In this document: positions 1 to 9,434 of the stretch, piece after piece
How positions within the stretch are numbered: position 1 is the first letter of the stretch
Layout: every line of letters starts with the position of its first letter
Assembly: GCA_949358305.1 (NCBI GenBank)
Contig: OX442317.1
Span: forward strand, 2,046,001 to 2,110,000
Length of the DNA: 64,000 nt
Reading direction: 5' to 3'
From: Strigamia acuminata
Taxonomy: Eukaryota > Arthropoda > Chilopoda > Geophilomorpha > Linotaeniidae
Made by a program: the position numbers and the translations under genes
The notes under the pieces: model-generated
Told to the model about the DNA's origin: nothing
Databases searched by the model: none
The model's input: the letters and a program-made list of their open reading frames with translations, nothing else

Positions 1-69
1 TGTACAGAATTAATTAAAAATGCGGTGTGTGCATTCCTATACCTGAACTCGACATTCCAACAGGTGTGA
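1..69 (+). CDS. Possible 3' end of a gene cut by the window edge
   Basis: Frame 1 is open from the first base to a TGA at 67-69, giving 22 residues that end in ..STFQQV. The residues are mixed and not AT-driven (CTELIKNAVCAFLYLN..), unlike translations of the sequence that follows. A splice donor after the CAG at 61-63 (GTGTGA) is also possible, in which case the gene would run on. An AATAAA at 707-712 could be the polyadenylation signal of such a plus-strand gene. I do not recognise the peptide, and at this length chance is a real alternative. Confidence 0.25.
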   Translation, partial: CTELIKNAVCAFLYLNSTFQQV

Positions 70-880
70 CTTCTGACGGGGTGTGCTGCACATTCTCATT
101 GTACCATACCAGCATTGGGCATTCGATGCCCTTTGGACTTTTCATTAGTCGACCAACTTTTTGTTAAGTTGGTTCCGTATAAAAATTGTGTGTGGGTCTT
201 AATATTAACGTAGTTTGATCCACACTTCTGTAAATGTTGATTTCATCTATTTTTGATGTTCTTATCAATTGTGATCTTGTACATCCACGGATTTTAAGTC
301 TTGAGGAGAGAGAAAGAGAGATGATGAGTGAACATCCAATTTTTCCCCTCTTTTATTGCTTTTTTAATTTTAATTTTTTAATTTTTAATTTTAATTTTAA
401 TTTTTTTAAGTTTTCAATTTGCCCTGTAAATGTTTTGGATAAAAATTTATTATTACGAAAGCTTTGTACGATAAAATTGGTACATTTGGCATTTTTCGGT
501 GGAGAAATGCGCGGGAGTCGTTTGTTTTCATCATCTCACTGTGAACTCGGTTTTTGTATTTCATGTACATTAGCCAACCGTTTTTAACTGATTTAAAAAA
601 GATTGAAAAATGGGGGGGATTATAAAAGAAAGAAAGTGTGCTAATTAACAAAAATGTTTGCTTTTAGTTGAATTCAGGAGGCATACTGTATTTTTGTCTT
701 ATTGCAAATAAAAATCGAGTGAACAAGTTTGTCAACTAAAAGGAAATAGAAAACAAACGCGTTTTCGGATTCCTTCATAAATTTACACTCTTTATATACA
801 TATTTCCAACTTTTCACAATTCTATATATATTGGAAATATATATTTGCAATATAACAATAAACTAAATGGATTGATTGTA
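70..880. other. Non-coding interval, probable facing 3' UTRs
   Basis: No supported coding sequence lies here. There is a T-rich tract with repeated AATTTT units at about 358-420. An AATAAA at 707-712 could end a plus-strand transcript. On the minus strand an AATAAA (plus-strand TTTATT at 897-902) is the best candidate for the end of the EIF3J transcript. Two transcripts may therefore converge here. Confidence 0.4.
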
Positions 881-1053
881 TGCTTAAATACAATCATTTA
901 TTCATTAAACAGTTAACAATTCTTAAAAAATTTGCATAGATTTTAATCTTTTTGTCATCGTCGTCGTTGTTTTGTTTTAAAGTAATTATTTACTTAACTA
1001 ATAGGCATTTACATAGAAAAATTAGAAAAATTCTGTTTAACAATCCCAATTCG

Positions 1054-2318
1054 CTACATAAAGTCGTCAAATTCATCGGCCGCTCCTCCGTAATCACCCA
1101 TGTCAAAATCATTGGCTTTCCCAACCACTAAGCTCGCTTTTTTAGCCGCTCCTTTCTTTTTCGTTTTCGAGGCCTTATTAATGAAAAGTATAAAAAAAAA
1201 TAAAATAAAATAAAACAAATGAGAAACAAGTCGAGTGGATCTGTCAACTCTACCTTTGCCGCTTTAGCTTTTTCACAAGAAAGTGCATTTAATGCACTGC
1301 CAAATTTTTTGATGTCATCAGAATCAACTGAAACGTAAAAGAAAAGGTAAATTCAAATGCATTCGTTTCAATTAAGACGTCTAAATCGAATTCCTTACGA
1401 TTGATACATAGATCCCGCAGTAAATCTTCTAGAAATGTCACATAATGAACAGATTTCTGGCGAAAATTGAGAGATTTTTTTAAAATTTAATGTTTAGCCA
1501 TCAAATGTGTTTGTTTACGTACTTCATATTTGGTAAGTTTGTCGACAAGGCATTTTTTGAACGTTTCGAAGTCTTCCCTACTCGATGGCTCCATTAAGTC
1601 AATATTACTCCTTGAATCACTGAGTCCTGCGATTACATAATTTAACCGCGTGTTAAATTCATTTATGGATACACAATGTGTATTTAATCAAACAATACCG
1701 AAGGCTTCTTTCGCTAATTCTAAATCGGATTCCTCTTCTAGTTGTTGCCGCCTCAGTTTCTCTTGAAAAAGGTCGTCGGCTGCCATGGGGGCCATGGGGA
1801 CGGGACTCGGTTCATCCTGCAGTTTCTCTTTCAATTTCTCTTGTTTTTCTTTTAGTTTGTTTTTCGCTATATTTTTTTTCTTCACTTGAACCGCTTTAAC
1901 TGCTATATACAAAAATAAAAAAAATAATTAAATAATTTAATTAAAAATTTAAAAATTAAATTTTTTCTTTCGTACTTTCCGAATCTTTCTTAACATCCGA
2001 TGGTTCGGCAGCGTTTTCTTCCTCATCGTCCCAGTTATCCTGTAAAATAGTGTGATTTTGTGTTTAAAGATGTGTTGTCGAATTGTGTTGTGCAGAAACT
2101 TACCTTGACGTCGTCATCCTCGTCCTCACCTTCCCATTTGTCGACAACTCGTGGCGTTGCGAAGGTTTTCGGTTCAAAATCCTCGCCATCTGTAGAGTAG
2201 TCAAAGTGAAATTATCATCTGTTTTAATTTACGACGTTGATTTTTGCGATCGGAAAAAGTTATTTCAATCATTAGATTTCCGTCATACGACACACGTACC
2301 CCATTCACCGTCGGCCAT
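1054..2318 (-). CDS. EIF3J: Eukaryotic translation initiation factor 3 subunit J
   Basis: eIF3j is the loosely bound eIF3 subunit that sits in the 40S decoding centre and helps mRNA loading and ribosome recycling in the cytoplasm. Eight exons join in frame: 2300-2318, 2104-2189, 1976-2039, 1699-1899, 1523-1626, 1399-1456, 1254-1327 and 1054-1173. They give about 241 residues, normal for the family. The protein starts MADGEW, followed by a very acidic N-terminal region (EGEDEDDDV, DNWDDEEEN). A charged K/E-rich helix follows (KNKLKEKQEKLKEK), then the core (SALNALSCEKAK) and a lysine-rich stretch. The tail ..DFDMGDYGGAADEFDDFM is the family signature. Exon 4 has a tandem TAGCAG acceptor, so a one-residue length variant is possible. 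The start is the only ATG at the head of the acidic region. The 3' UTR probably ends near 880. Confidence 0.95.
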
Positions 2319-2765
2319 TTTGAAAATTGCGTGCTTCTTTTAACAATCACGCAGCGAATAGCTATTTAACCCACATTTTAGGTTGGAATTTTTACCGGTT
2401 TAGATTCGATTAAAATAACATTTAGAATTTTATTCTTTCAATTTATCCACAAAAACGGAAACGGGCAACAAGGTTATTTTCACTTCATTTTTAATGACTG
2501 CCGAGATACGCCGCTGCAGCACGCTCAGGTTCGGACTTAATCGAGTGGGTGGGCATGGTCAACGCTGGAAATAAAATTTCGGAAATCTTATGAAACCCCA
2601 GAAACCTCACAACGCTCACAAATTGTCTCGGAAATTATAGTTATAGCACGATCGAGCAAAATTTTTTCAAAAGATCTGCCTGAAATCCTGAAATCTACAC
2701 ATTCATAGCAAATCCTTGAAATGAAATCTTTAGTAAATTTTCGTTTATCGTTTATCGTTTATCGT
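2319..2765 (-). promoter_or_regulatory. EIF3J upstream region
   Basis: This interval lies directly upstream of the EIF3J start codon and must hold its promoter. No clear TATA box is visible, as is usual for a housekeeping gene. At 2747-2773 the motif TTTATCG repeats four times, and the last copy supplies the target site of the adjacent hAT-like element. Confidence 0.45.
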
Positions 2766-2773
2766 TTATCGTC

Positions 2774-2939
2774 CAGGGCTGGACTGGGTACAAATTTAGT
2801 ACCGGGAAATCTAGATGGGTAGGGCCACAAGCACAGGCTACAGTGTGCCAGGGACGGTCCACGGTGGGCTCGTCACCGGGCCACCAGGCCACAGGCCACC
2901 GGGAAATTCCCGGTAGCCCGCCGGGCCAGTCCAGCACTG
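2774..2939. mobile_element. Non-autonomous hAT-like MITE
   Basis: A 166-base element with terminal inverted repeats CAGGGCTGGACTGG and CAGTGCTGGACTGG (one mismatch). Perfect 8-base duplications TTATCGTC flank it at 2766-2773 and 2940-2947. An 8-base duplication and CAGNG ends are diagnostic of the hAT superfamily. The element is GC-rich, lacks a transposase and inserted into a TTTATCG repeat upstream of EIF3J. Confidence 0.9.
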
Positions 2940-3049
2940 TTATCGTCCCTCGGAAAAGAAAACCAAAAACTCCCGCCCAATGTCCATCAGGTGCTCCCTT
3001 AAGTTTGGCGCCCCATGCAACGCTTGCTCCGCTTGTGCCTGCGGGTGTA

Positions 3050-3464
3050 CTTTAGAATAGGGCCCACTTCAGAATGGGTCCAAAATTTCGTTAGTTACTA
3101 AACAACCCCTCCTGAGTCCAAAAATGACACTCAAAAGTGTCGGAAATGAACCCATCTTTAACCTAACTTAACCTGGTTAAGGTTAGGTTAGGTTAAGGTT
3201 AGGCTAGGGTTAGGTTAGTGTTAGGTTAGTGTTAGGTTAGTGTTAGGTTAAGGTTAGGTTAAGGTAAGGTTAGGTTAAGGTTAGGCTAGGCCAGCTTAGG
3301 TTAGGTTAAGGTAAGGTTAGGTTAAGGTTAGGCTAGGCCAGCTTAGGTTAGGTTAAGATTAAGTTTATTTCCGACATTTTTGAGTGTCATTTTCGGACTC
3401 AGGAGGGTTTGTTTGGTAAGTAACGAAATTTTGGGCCCGTTCCGAAGCGGGCTCTACTCTAAAG
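3050..3464. mobile_element. Long inverted-repeat MITE with TTAGG-like core
   Basis: Two arms of roughly 115 bases (about 3050-3165 and 3355-3464) are inverted copies at about 80 percent identity. Shared landmarks include the ends CTTTAGAATAG and CTACTCTAAAG, CCAAAATTTCGTTA, CTCCTGAGTCC and ATGACACTCAAAA. TA dinucleotides flank both ends (3048-3049, 3465-3466), as expected for a Tc1/mariner-type insertion, although TA alone is weak evidence. The arms enclose a tandem array of GGTTAGGTTAAGG variants. No protein is encoded. Confidence 0.75.
3170..3362. repeat. Interstitial TTAGG-like tandem array
   Basis: This array of GGTTA/TTAGG-rich units (GGTTAGGTTAAGGTTAGGCT and variants) lies between the arms of the inverted-repeat element. 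TTAGG is the canonical arthropod telomere repeat, but here the units are degenerate (TTAAGG, TTAGTG, CTAGGCCAGC) and sit inside a transposon. The array is therefore element-borne and not a real telomere. A segment near 3255-3310 is repeated almost exactly near 3299-3354, indicating recent expansion. Confidence 0.8.
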
Positions 3465-3478
3465 TAACTCCCTTTTAA

Positions 3479-3814
3479 CCCTCTCCGCCCTAACCTAGGG
3501 TCAATTTTGACCTCCAAAAGTGTTTTTACTTTTTTTTCTCAAAAACTAACGAATATTTTTCTGAAATTCTTGTATTTTCTTTAAACACCACAACAAACAA
3601 TGAAAAAAATAACGCATTGTTTATTTCCACAAACGTTTGTGGAAATTGACATCGGGGCCAAAAAATAATAGATTCAAAAAATAATAGTTTCAAAAATTAA
3701 TTTTTCACAATATTTCTTTGTTTACCCACTACTTTTGAATTCAATCTCAATTATTTTTTCAGACTCTTTCGACAAATACCGAATTGGATTTTTTTTAGGT
3801 TTGTACTGCTAGGG
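3479..3814. mobile_element. piggyBac-like MITE, copy 1
   Basis: A 336-base element flanked by TTAA on both sides (3475-3478 and 3815-3818), the piggyBac target. Its ends begin CCCT: left CCCTCTCCGCCC, right (read inward) CCCTAGCAGTAC. A subterminal palindrome, GGGTCAATTTTGACC, follows the left end. The interior is AT-rich and lacks a transposase. Copies 2 (34104-34355) and 3 (from 52930) share its right-end and internal sequence. Confidence 0.85.
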
Positions 3815-4099
3815 TTAATTAAATTGATGGAATTTAGAAAAATCAAATTATTTTGATTTAAAATCTTTATGAACTTTATGTAAATTTTAAAATATTTATA
3901 ATAATATATATAATAATATAAATGGCATTATTTTTTAATGAGCTTGATCAAGTTTATTTGGTTTATTAATTAATTTCAAATGAGCTCAATTGAATGTTTT
4001 GTTTGATATTTAGAAAAGTAAATAAGCCAATTAACTTGAGATAGCAGAAATTGTTTGCACTTTTAATAAGTTTTACGATTTAGTTAAATACAAATTGTG

Positions 4100-4107
4100 T
4101 ATAAATA
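4100..4107 (+). promoter_or_regulatory. TATA box of the secreted-protein gene
   Basis: TATAAATA lies about 80 bases upstream of the ATG at 4183. That leaves room for a start site near 4130 and a 5' UTR of about 50 bases. A TATA box fits a tissue-specific, strongly expressed gene better than a housekeeping one. Confidence 0.6.
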
Positions 4108-4182
4108 TCCAAGGCTTTCTGAATAACTCTTCAAAATCCAGCTATATCGATATTTTGCGCGCAGTACCGGTATTCATTCAAA

Positions 4183-5106
4183 ATGCAAATAATTTATCTG
4201 GTTTTAGTTCTTTCAGTTTGTAAAGCAAATGCATCTTTTTTTGATCTTTCGCCTTCGGTAAGAAAACGTTTATGTACACGAATTAGGTTAGGTTTCACCG
4301 CAAAGCATTCCCAAGACATTTACTCAAACTTTGTTTCATTTTTGTGGGAATTTATTTTACTAATCTCCATGTTTGTCTGTCATGTATTAATTCATGCATT
4401 ATTTTCTCAATAGTGTGATGAACTGGCGAAGGGATCCGATTCCTTCTGTGATTACTTCAGTAAGCACCTAAAAAATAAACAAGTAAGTTTATTTCAAAGA
4501 AATGTTTTCAATAAAATTCAACGAACGAAAAAAAATTGTAGTTAGCTGACGCTTCGTGTGACTGTCTTGGAGGCGTCTTTGTGAAAAATACATATTTGGT
4601 ATATTGATTTATTCATTGATTCATTCACTCGTGATACTTAACTAAAGTTGTTATTCTTAATTATTTATAGAAAGATAAATGTATTAAATCTGCAAATCAT
4701 TTTAAAGATGCACCCAATTGTCGCGACTTGATAAAATCAGTACGTATTTTTATTTTATTCTTATAATTTTTAGAATTTAAAAAGTTCATTTGTACAATTA
4801 CAGGGAGCATACGCCAAAATATTTAATGACGACTCTGTCAGAGCTTTGGCTAAAACGATGTTGACTACCTTTGCAAATGTGTGCTCATCTTCCTCGGACC
4901 AAACTCAGGCAAATATAGGAAACATTTTTACAAGTTTCATCTTTTCAATACCTATAGGTAAACTATATCGTTTGATTTTTCACACTTCATATTTATGTGA
5001 TATATTTGTTTGATTTTTAGAAACAGGAATATTGGTAGGTATTCCTGACCATGGTGTGCAAATTAACTTGTGTTACAAAGATATTCGGGACCTTATTACC
5101 AACTAG
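4183..5106 (+). CDS. Small secreted cysteine-containing protein, family unknown
   Basis: Six exons with GT-AG borders join in one frame: 4183-4257, 4414-4482, 4542-4598, 4671-4739, 4804-4957 and 5021-5106, giving 169 residues. Residues 1-17 form a signal peptide (MQIIYLVLVLSVCKANA), so the product should be secreted. The mature part has eight cysteines in the contexts CDEL, FCDYF, SCDCLGG, DKCIK, NCRDL, NVCSS and NLCYK; an even number suits internal disulfides. I see no enzyme motif and do not recognise the family. A TATA box lies upstream, and an AATAAA at 5158-5163 gives a short 3' UTR. Exon 2 contains a second in-exon donor-like site (TTCA|GTAAGC), but only the later donor keeps all later exons in frame. 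A decayed 3' fragment of a related copy lies at 5917-6065. Confidence 0.8.
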
Positions 5107-5523
5107 TCGTGTGAATTAAAACTTTTAATTTCATTCCTTGGAATTTAAATTTATGACAATAAACAAATCGTAAAAAATTGATTTTTTTTTATTCAACAAA
5201 AAGACCATAACATATCACGAACCCACGACCCGCACCTCTCAAACCTAACTTGTAAGTTGTATTGATTCGAGGTTTTTCGAGCAGTGGTAATTTTTTTTTC
5301 AATTCAATATATTTTATTTATCAAAATTCGCGGTCAATTGAGGTTGCGGTAGCGATAGTTTGAGTCGCGACAACTATGCGCCTCCATTCATCACTGAAGC
5401 AACACAATGAACTGAATAAAAGGATGAACGATCGGAGTAGTTAGAAGAGCTGACATCGGGAACGTAAAAGTTTCGTTTAGTGCGAATGAATTGTGCATGT
5501 AGTGTGTACGATTCTCATTTCTG
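5107..5523. other. Intergenic, 3' UTR and unique sequence
   Basis: After the AATAAA at 5158-5163 the sequence is AT-rich, then moderately mixed at 5330-5500. I see no open frame, element ends or RNA gene in it. Confidence 0.4.
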
Positions 5524-5559
5524 TTATTGCCACCTATTGATGATAATTAATATTATTTT

Positions 5560-5765
5560 TTTCTTTGTTTTTAATTCGCGCCTTTCCTTCATGATTTGAT
5601 GTAAAGTAAAAATATTTACTCTTAATGATTGAAGTTTTTTGTCTCTAATATCTGAATGGAAAACTTCTACCTCGGTCTGGACGACGCTTGGTAACCGAAA
5701 GAGAACATGCGGAAAGTACACTTTCACTTCTATTAATGCAAATTGCATTGCAATACATTTAACGA
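5560..5765 (-). pseudogene. P450 3'-end fragment (relic copy)
   Basis: Read on the minus strand, 5671-5762 encodes CIAMQFALIEVKVYFPHVLF followed by ..QTE. This matches the heme-binding exon of the P450 at 6226-8910 (CIAMRFALMEVKLVIAHVLS ..QTE) and breaks off at the same intron position. The homologous frame starts only at the heme cysteine; the preceding PFGVGPRK is absent, as is the rest of the gene upstream. The intron-like sequence after the donor also resembles that of the full gene (TCAATCATTAA in both). The copy is a remnant that cannot make a functional enzyme. Confidence 0.8.
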
Positions 5766-5916
5766 TTTCACTTTTCGATATTTTCAGGTGATAAATTATT
5801 ATGCAGCTAAGTAAGGTAATTAATTACTTCTGGTCTTGTTAATTTTTTTATTTTTATTAAATTAATGACAAATTTTTTATGATTTAATTAAACATCAACT
5901 TCGCATTGAATTTCAG

Positions 5917-6065
5917 ATCGTTTTAGATAACGTTTTTAAACGTCATATGTGTTCACCAACTATCGGTAAATTCTTTCGTTTGGTTTTCAAAATTCATATT
6001 TAAAGTGCTTGTTTGATTTTAGAGATAGTTAGTCCTGGACAAGCTCTTCTATTTACTAACAAGTA
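5917..6065 (+). pseudogene. Fragment of the secreted-protein gene (relic copy)
   Basis: This stretch resembles the end of exon 5, intron 5 and the start of exon 6 of the gene at 4183-5106. The strongest match runs through the donor (ATCGGTAAATTCTTTCGTTT against ATAGGTAAACTATATCGTTT), the intron (TCATATTT.. then TTGTTTGATTTTAG) and the acceptor. No earlier exons and no start codon remain. It sits between the P450 relic and the intact P450, which is the order expected from a tandem duplication of the gene pair. Confidence 0.65.
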
Positions 6066-6225
6066 AGTGTTGTTTGCAAATTTGGGGAAATATTTCTCGC
6101 CCGGAATGAAAATATTTATTTCAACAATTAATTGAAAAACAGACAGGTTTATTAGACAACCGAGGCAACCAGCAAACTGATTTGTTTTAGACCTAGCTCT
6201 AGGTCTATGTTTTAGGTCTATGGTT

Positions 6226-8910
6226 TTACAATATTTGTTTATCGATCCTTTTGTGAATTGCGAGTGTAACGTTTAATGGAGAAAGTAAGTTGAATCTGTT
6301 GCCAGCGAATGACATCGGAATCTGACGAGAAAAATTAATTTTTAATGATTGACTTAATCTTGTCTGTTTAGATAAAAGCCAAACCTCGGTCTGAGACGAC
6401 GCTTGGAAGCGGTACTTGGACAGAACGTGAGCAATGACCAGTTTGACTTCCATCAGTGCAAAGCGCATTGCGATGCACTTTCTGGGACCCACACCAAACG
6501 GTAAGTACGTGTAAGGGTTTCGTTTGTCTTTAACTTCGGCTGAAAACCTGCGCAAATCAAAAAGCAGCAATTTGTTTACGCAATCATTAAAGTGATGATT
6601 ATTTACGAGTCGGCACTTTCCTTTCAGGATCAAATTTCTCCGGGTCAGGATAGAATTGTTGATCGCGATGAATGCTGAATGGCGACACGCTCACTAACGT
6701 GTCTTCATCGAGGATCACGCCGTGCAAATTGTACTCGTTTTTACTACAGGTTCGTTCAATTCTGTCATAATTTTAAATCTTTTAAATCTATTTAAATCGA
6801 TTTAAATCTATTTGTTCACCTCACGATAGGACTGTACAATCTTAAAGTTTCGCATATCACCATCTCCATGTATTGCAACTCGTCAATTTTGTCTGCATCA
6901 ATCGTACCCTAACACGAAAACATTTTTCATTTTTTATTTTTTATTTTTAAATTTAAAAGGCGACATTTTACTTTATTTTCTGACACTGCTTCATCGATTT
7001 CAGAGATAAGTCGTTCTTGGACAGCAGGATTTAGGGCTAAACAGTAAGCCAACATTGTCAACGTTGTTGTTGTGGTTTCGTGTCCCGCAAGTAGGAATTG
7101 AATGCACTGTGCAACCATAACATCGCGAGTTAGGACTACAAGGAATTAAAATTTTGGTTAGTTCTTTAAAAATACATTTTACTTTTGGAATTTAATATAA
7201 AGTATTTTAGACGTGCTTTTATTTTGAATGTTTTGACTCGAACTTGTGGCGTCTTCAGTTGCTTCTGCCTGCAGTAAGAAATTCAGAAAATCTCTTCTTT
7301 GTGACTGGAATCATGTATCATCACTATTAATTAATTCCAATTGATTTTCACAACTGTTATTGCTTGTAATACTTTTTGTTTCTTGGTTTTACGCATTTCA
7401 ATTAATTTTTCCGAACATTCCTTAAAAAATTTGAAGGGATCGTTGGCAAACGGTCGTGCAAACCAAGAAAAAAGTGTGTACAATTGTGGAAAAACAACTA
7501 AAATTAAAAAAATATTTAAAATTAAATATTGATCATATATGATCACTAATTACCACTTACCGAATGACCCGGCTGCAGGATCATTAATTAGATTCTCTGC
7601 CGCAGCCTTAAATTCGTCTTCTGGGTTCGCGATTGAGTCGGTTTTAATAGCAAATGCAAAACTGGCCATAACGTCGAGTGTAAACGACGAAAAAACCCTA
7701 AATACATATATTTTTTAAATTAAAACGAACAAAATCAATTACATTTAGTAAAGTTTACTTTTTGGCATTTATGAGTTCATTATTATCCGCATACATTCCC
7801 AATGATTGTGTAAACGTATTCAAGCAGTCCACTATTAGAGGAAACATCTGCACACAATTTTAAATTGTAGATCAAACTAACAAAATACCGGTACTTCAAA
7901 AAAATATATTTTTTTTTTACTTGTTTCAGGTTTTCACTGCTGTACACGGGAGTCAAGATCGCTCTGGTTTGCTTCCATTCTTCGCCTTTTAAAAACGTGA
8001 GTGCTTTTCCGATTACAGGTGTATCTTCAAACACTTTCATACTCTTTTAATTAAAATTTCAAAATCAAACAAGATTTTTTTATTTTTAAAATTTATGATC
8101 AATTACTCTTCTATCCGTGAATATTGAAGCATCTTTAACAAAAGCTTGTTTGATCATTTCAGGGTCACTTATGTGTAAAACTGGCAGCCTGCCTTCAAAA
8201 TCCCTAAAATACAATGCAAAATAAATAAAAAATAATTTATTTTTTATTTTACTTTAAATTTACCCAAAAACTCTGCCATATTTCTTATGATTTGCATAAT
8301 CTTGCTCTTGCAGAGTCTGGAAAACAGTGTGACCTTTTAATGTTAAAAAAATTCTCTCTCGTGCATGCTAATTTAAAAAAGAAAGAAGTAAAAGTGGCCA
8401 AAACACGGTCTCTTTCGTACCCCATTTTCCAGTGATTTTATTGTTCCTAGAAAAGGTCGTGGTTTGTTTCCCGGCACGCCTTGCTTTTTCCAATAATCAA
8501 AAGTCCATGTTAAATATCTAAAAAACAGAAATAATTCAGCTTTAGTTCATCCAAGCTAAAACCAGGTAGTTTAACCACATTTTCCCCTTTAGCTAAAGGA
8601 AGTGCGTATTTCTCTGTCTCTGACCTTGAAGACAAACACGAATACCTTGAGACAGAGGCAATACACCTGCAAACAACTCATTTTTATGTTTTTATTTACT
8701 TTGCTTCGCTGTAGTAAACATTTGGCTAATTAGTAATTAAGACATAAATATTTGAATGTTTTAAAAACAACAAAAACTGTACCATCTCAATAAAATGCAC
8801 CTATTAAATTCTATTAAGGTATGTACTTACAGGTAAATAGTAAGGAAGGTGAGTACAATCGTGGTTCCAACTGTTTCCCAAAAGTATTCTTGGACCAAAT
8901 TGGGATACAT
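6226..8910 (-). CDS. Cytochrome P450, CYP3 clan
   Basis: A membrane-bound microsomal monooxygenase of the clan that includes CYP3, CYP6 and CYP9, often involved in xenobiotic oxidation; the substrate cannot be told. Fourteen exons give 523 residues: 8831-8910, 8421-8517, 8264-8367, 8107-8203, 7921-8043, 7759-7847, 7561-7697, 7373-7497, 7238-7304, 6972-7135, 6820-6908, 6621-6761, 6385-6547 and 6226-6321. Visible motifs are an N-terminal anchor (TTIVLTFLTIYLYLTW) followed by a proline-containing hinge, C-helix WKQTR, I-helix AGHETT (323-328), K-helix ETLR (381-384), DPERF, and heme loop PFGVGPRKCIAM with Cys462. Exon 9 has two in-frame donor choices. The intron after exon 12 begins GAAAGT instead of GTAAGT; retaining it gives a stop before the heme loop. 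The gene may be functional with a rare splice site, miscalled at one base, or newly broken. Confidence 0.92.
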
Positions 8911-9434
8911 TGGTGTTGTGGTGTAGTTCAGTTTCTGTGTTGCTTGCAAGTGAGATCACTCCTTCTGGAGAGGATTTTTTTTATTATGCGAGTCATGAGT
9001 TTTAATTAAACCTTGACCCAACTTCATCAGGGATCCGTATGGAATAAAACGTCAGAGGCGCATCATTTTATTTTATTTTATTATAAAAATGTTTTTTTTT
9101 AATTTTTTTTGCCGGATTCGTATTTTTTATTTTCAATTGAAATTTGACCTTTAATTTAAAAAAAAAGACAAAACTTTGCAAATGTACAGAGAAATAGAAA
9201 TTTTATTTATAAAAACAAATGTATTTTTCACAAAATGATGTTGATGTTCAGCGGTGAGTGTTTCCAAAAACTGCCGTTTGGCCAATGAGTATACGAAACC
9301 GAACGTGCTGCTGTGTTATCGTTTTGTCACGTCTGGTAAAAACCACAAGCACATTCGTTGAGGAGACGCCCTACACAATGCTGTAGTTTGAATGAACGAG
9401 TACTCCATACACTACCAATTTGAATCTCTCGATA
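8911..9434. promoter_or_regulatory. Head-to-head promoter interval, P450 / KDSR
   Basis: These 524 bases separate the divergent start codons of the P450 (minus) and KDSR (plus). The part near 9060-9230 is AT-rich with T and A runs; the part near 9240-9420 is more mixed and closer to KDSR. No strong TATA box is visible for either gene. Confidence 0.5.

Noticed and set aside
3170-3362. True telomere or chromosome-fusion site
   Set aside because: The TTAGG-like units are degenerate and enclosed by inverted arms of a transposable element with unique sequence on both sides.
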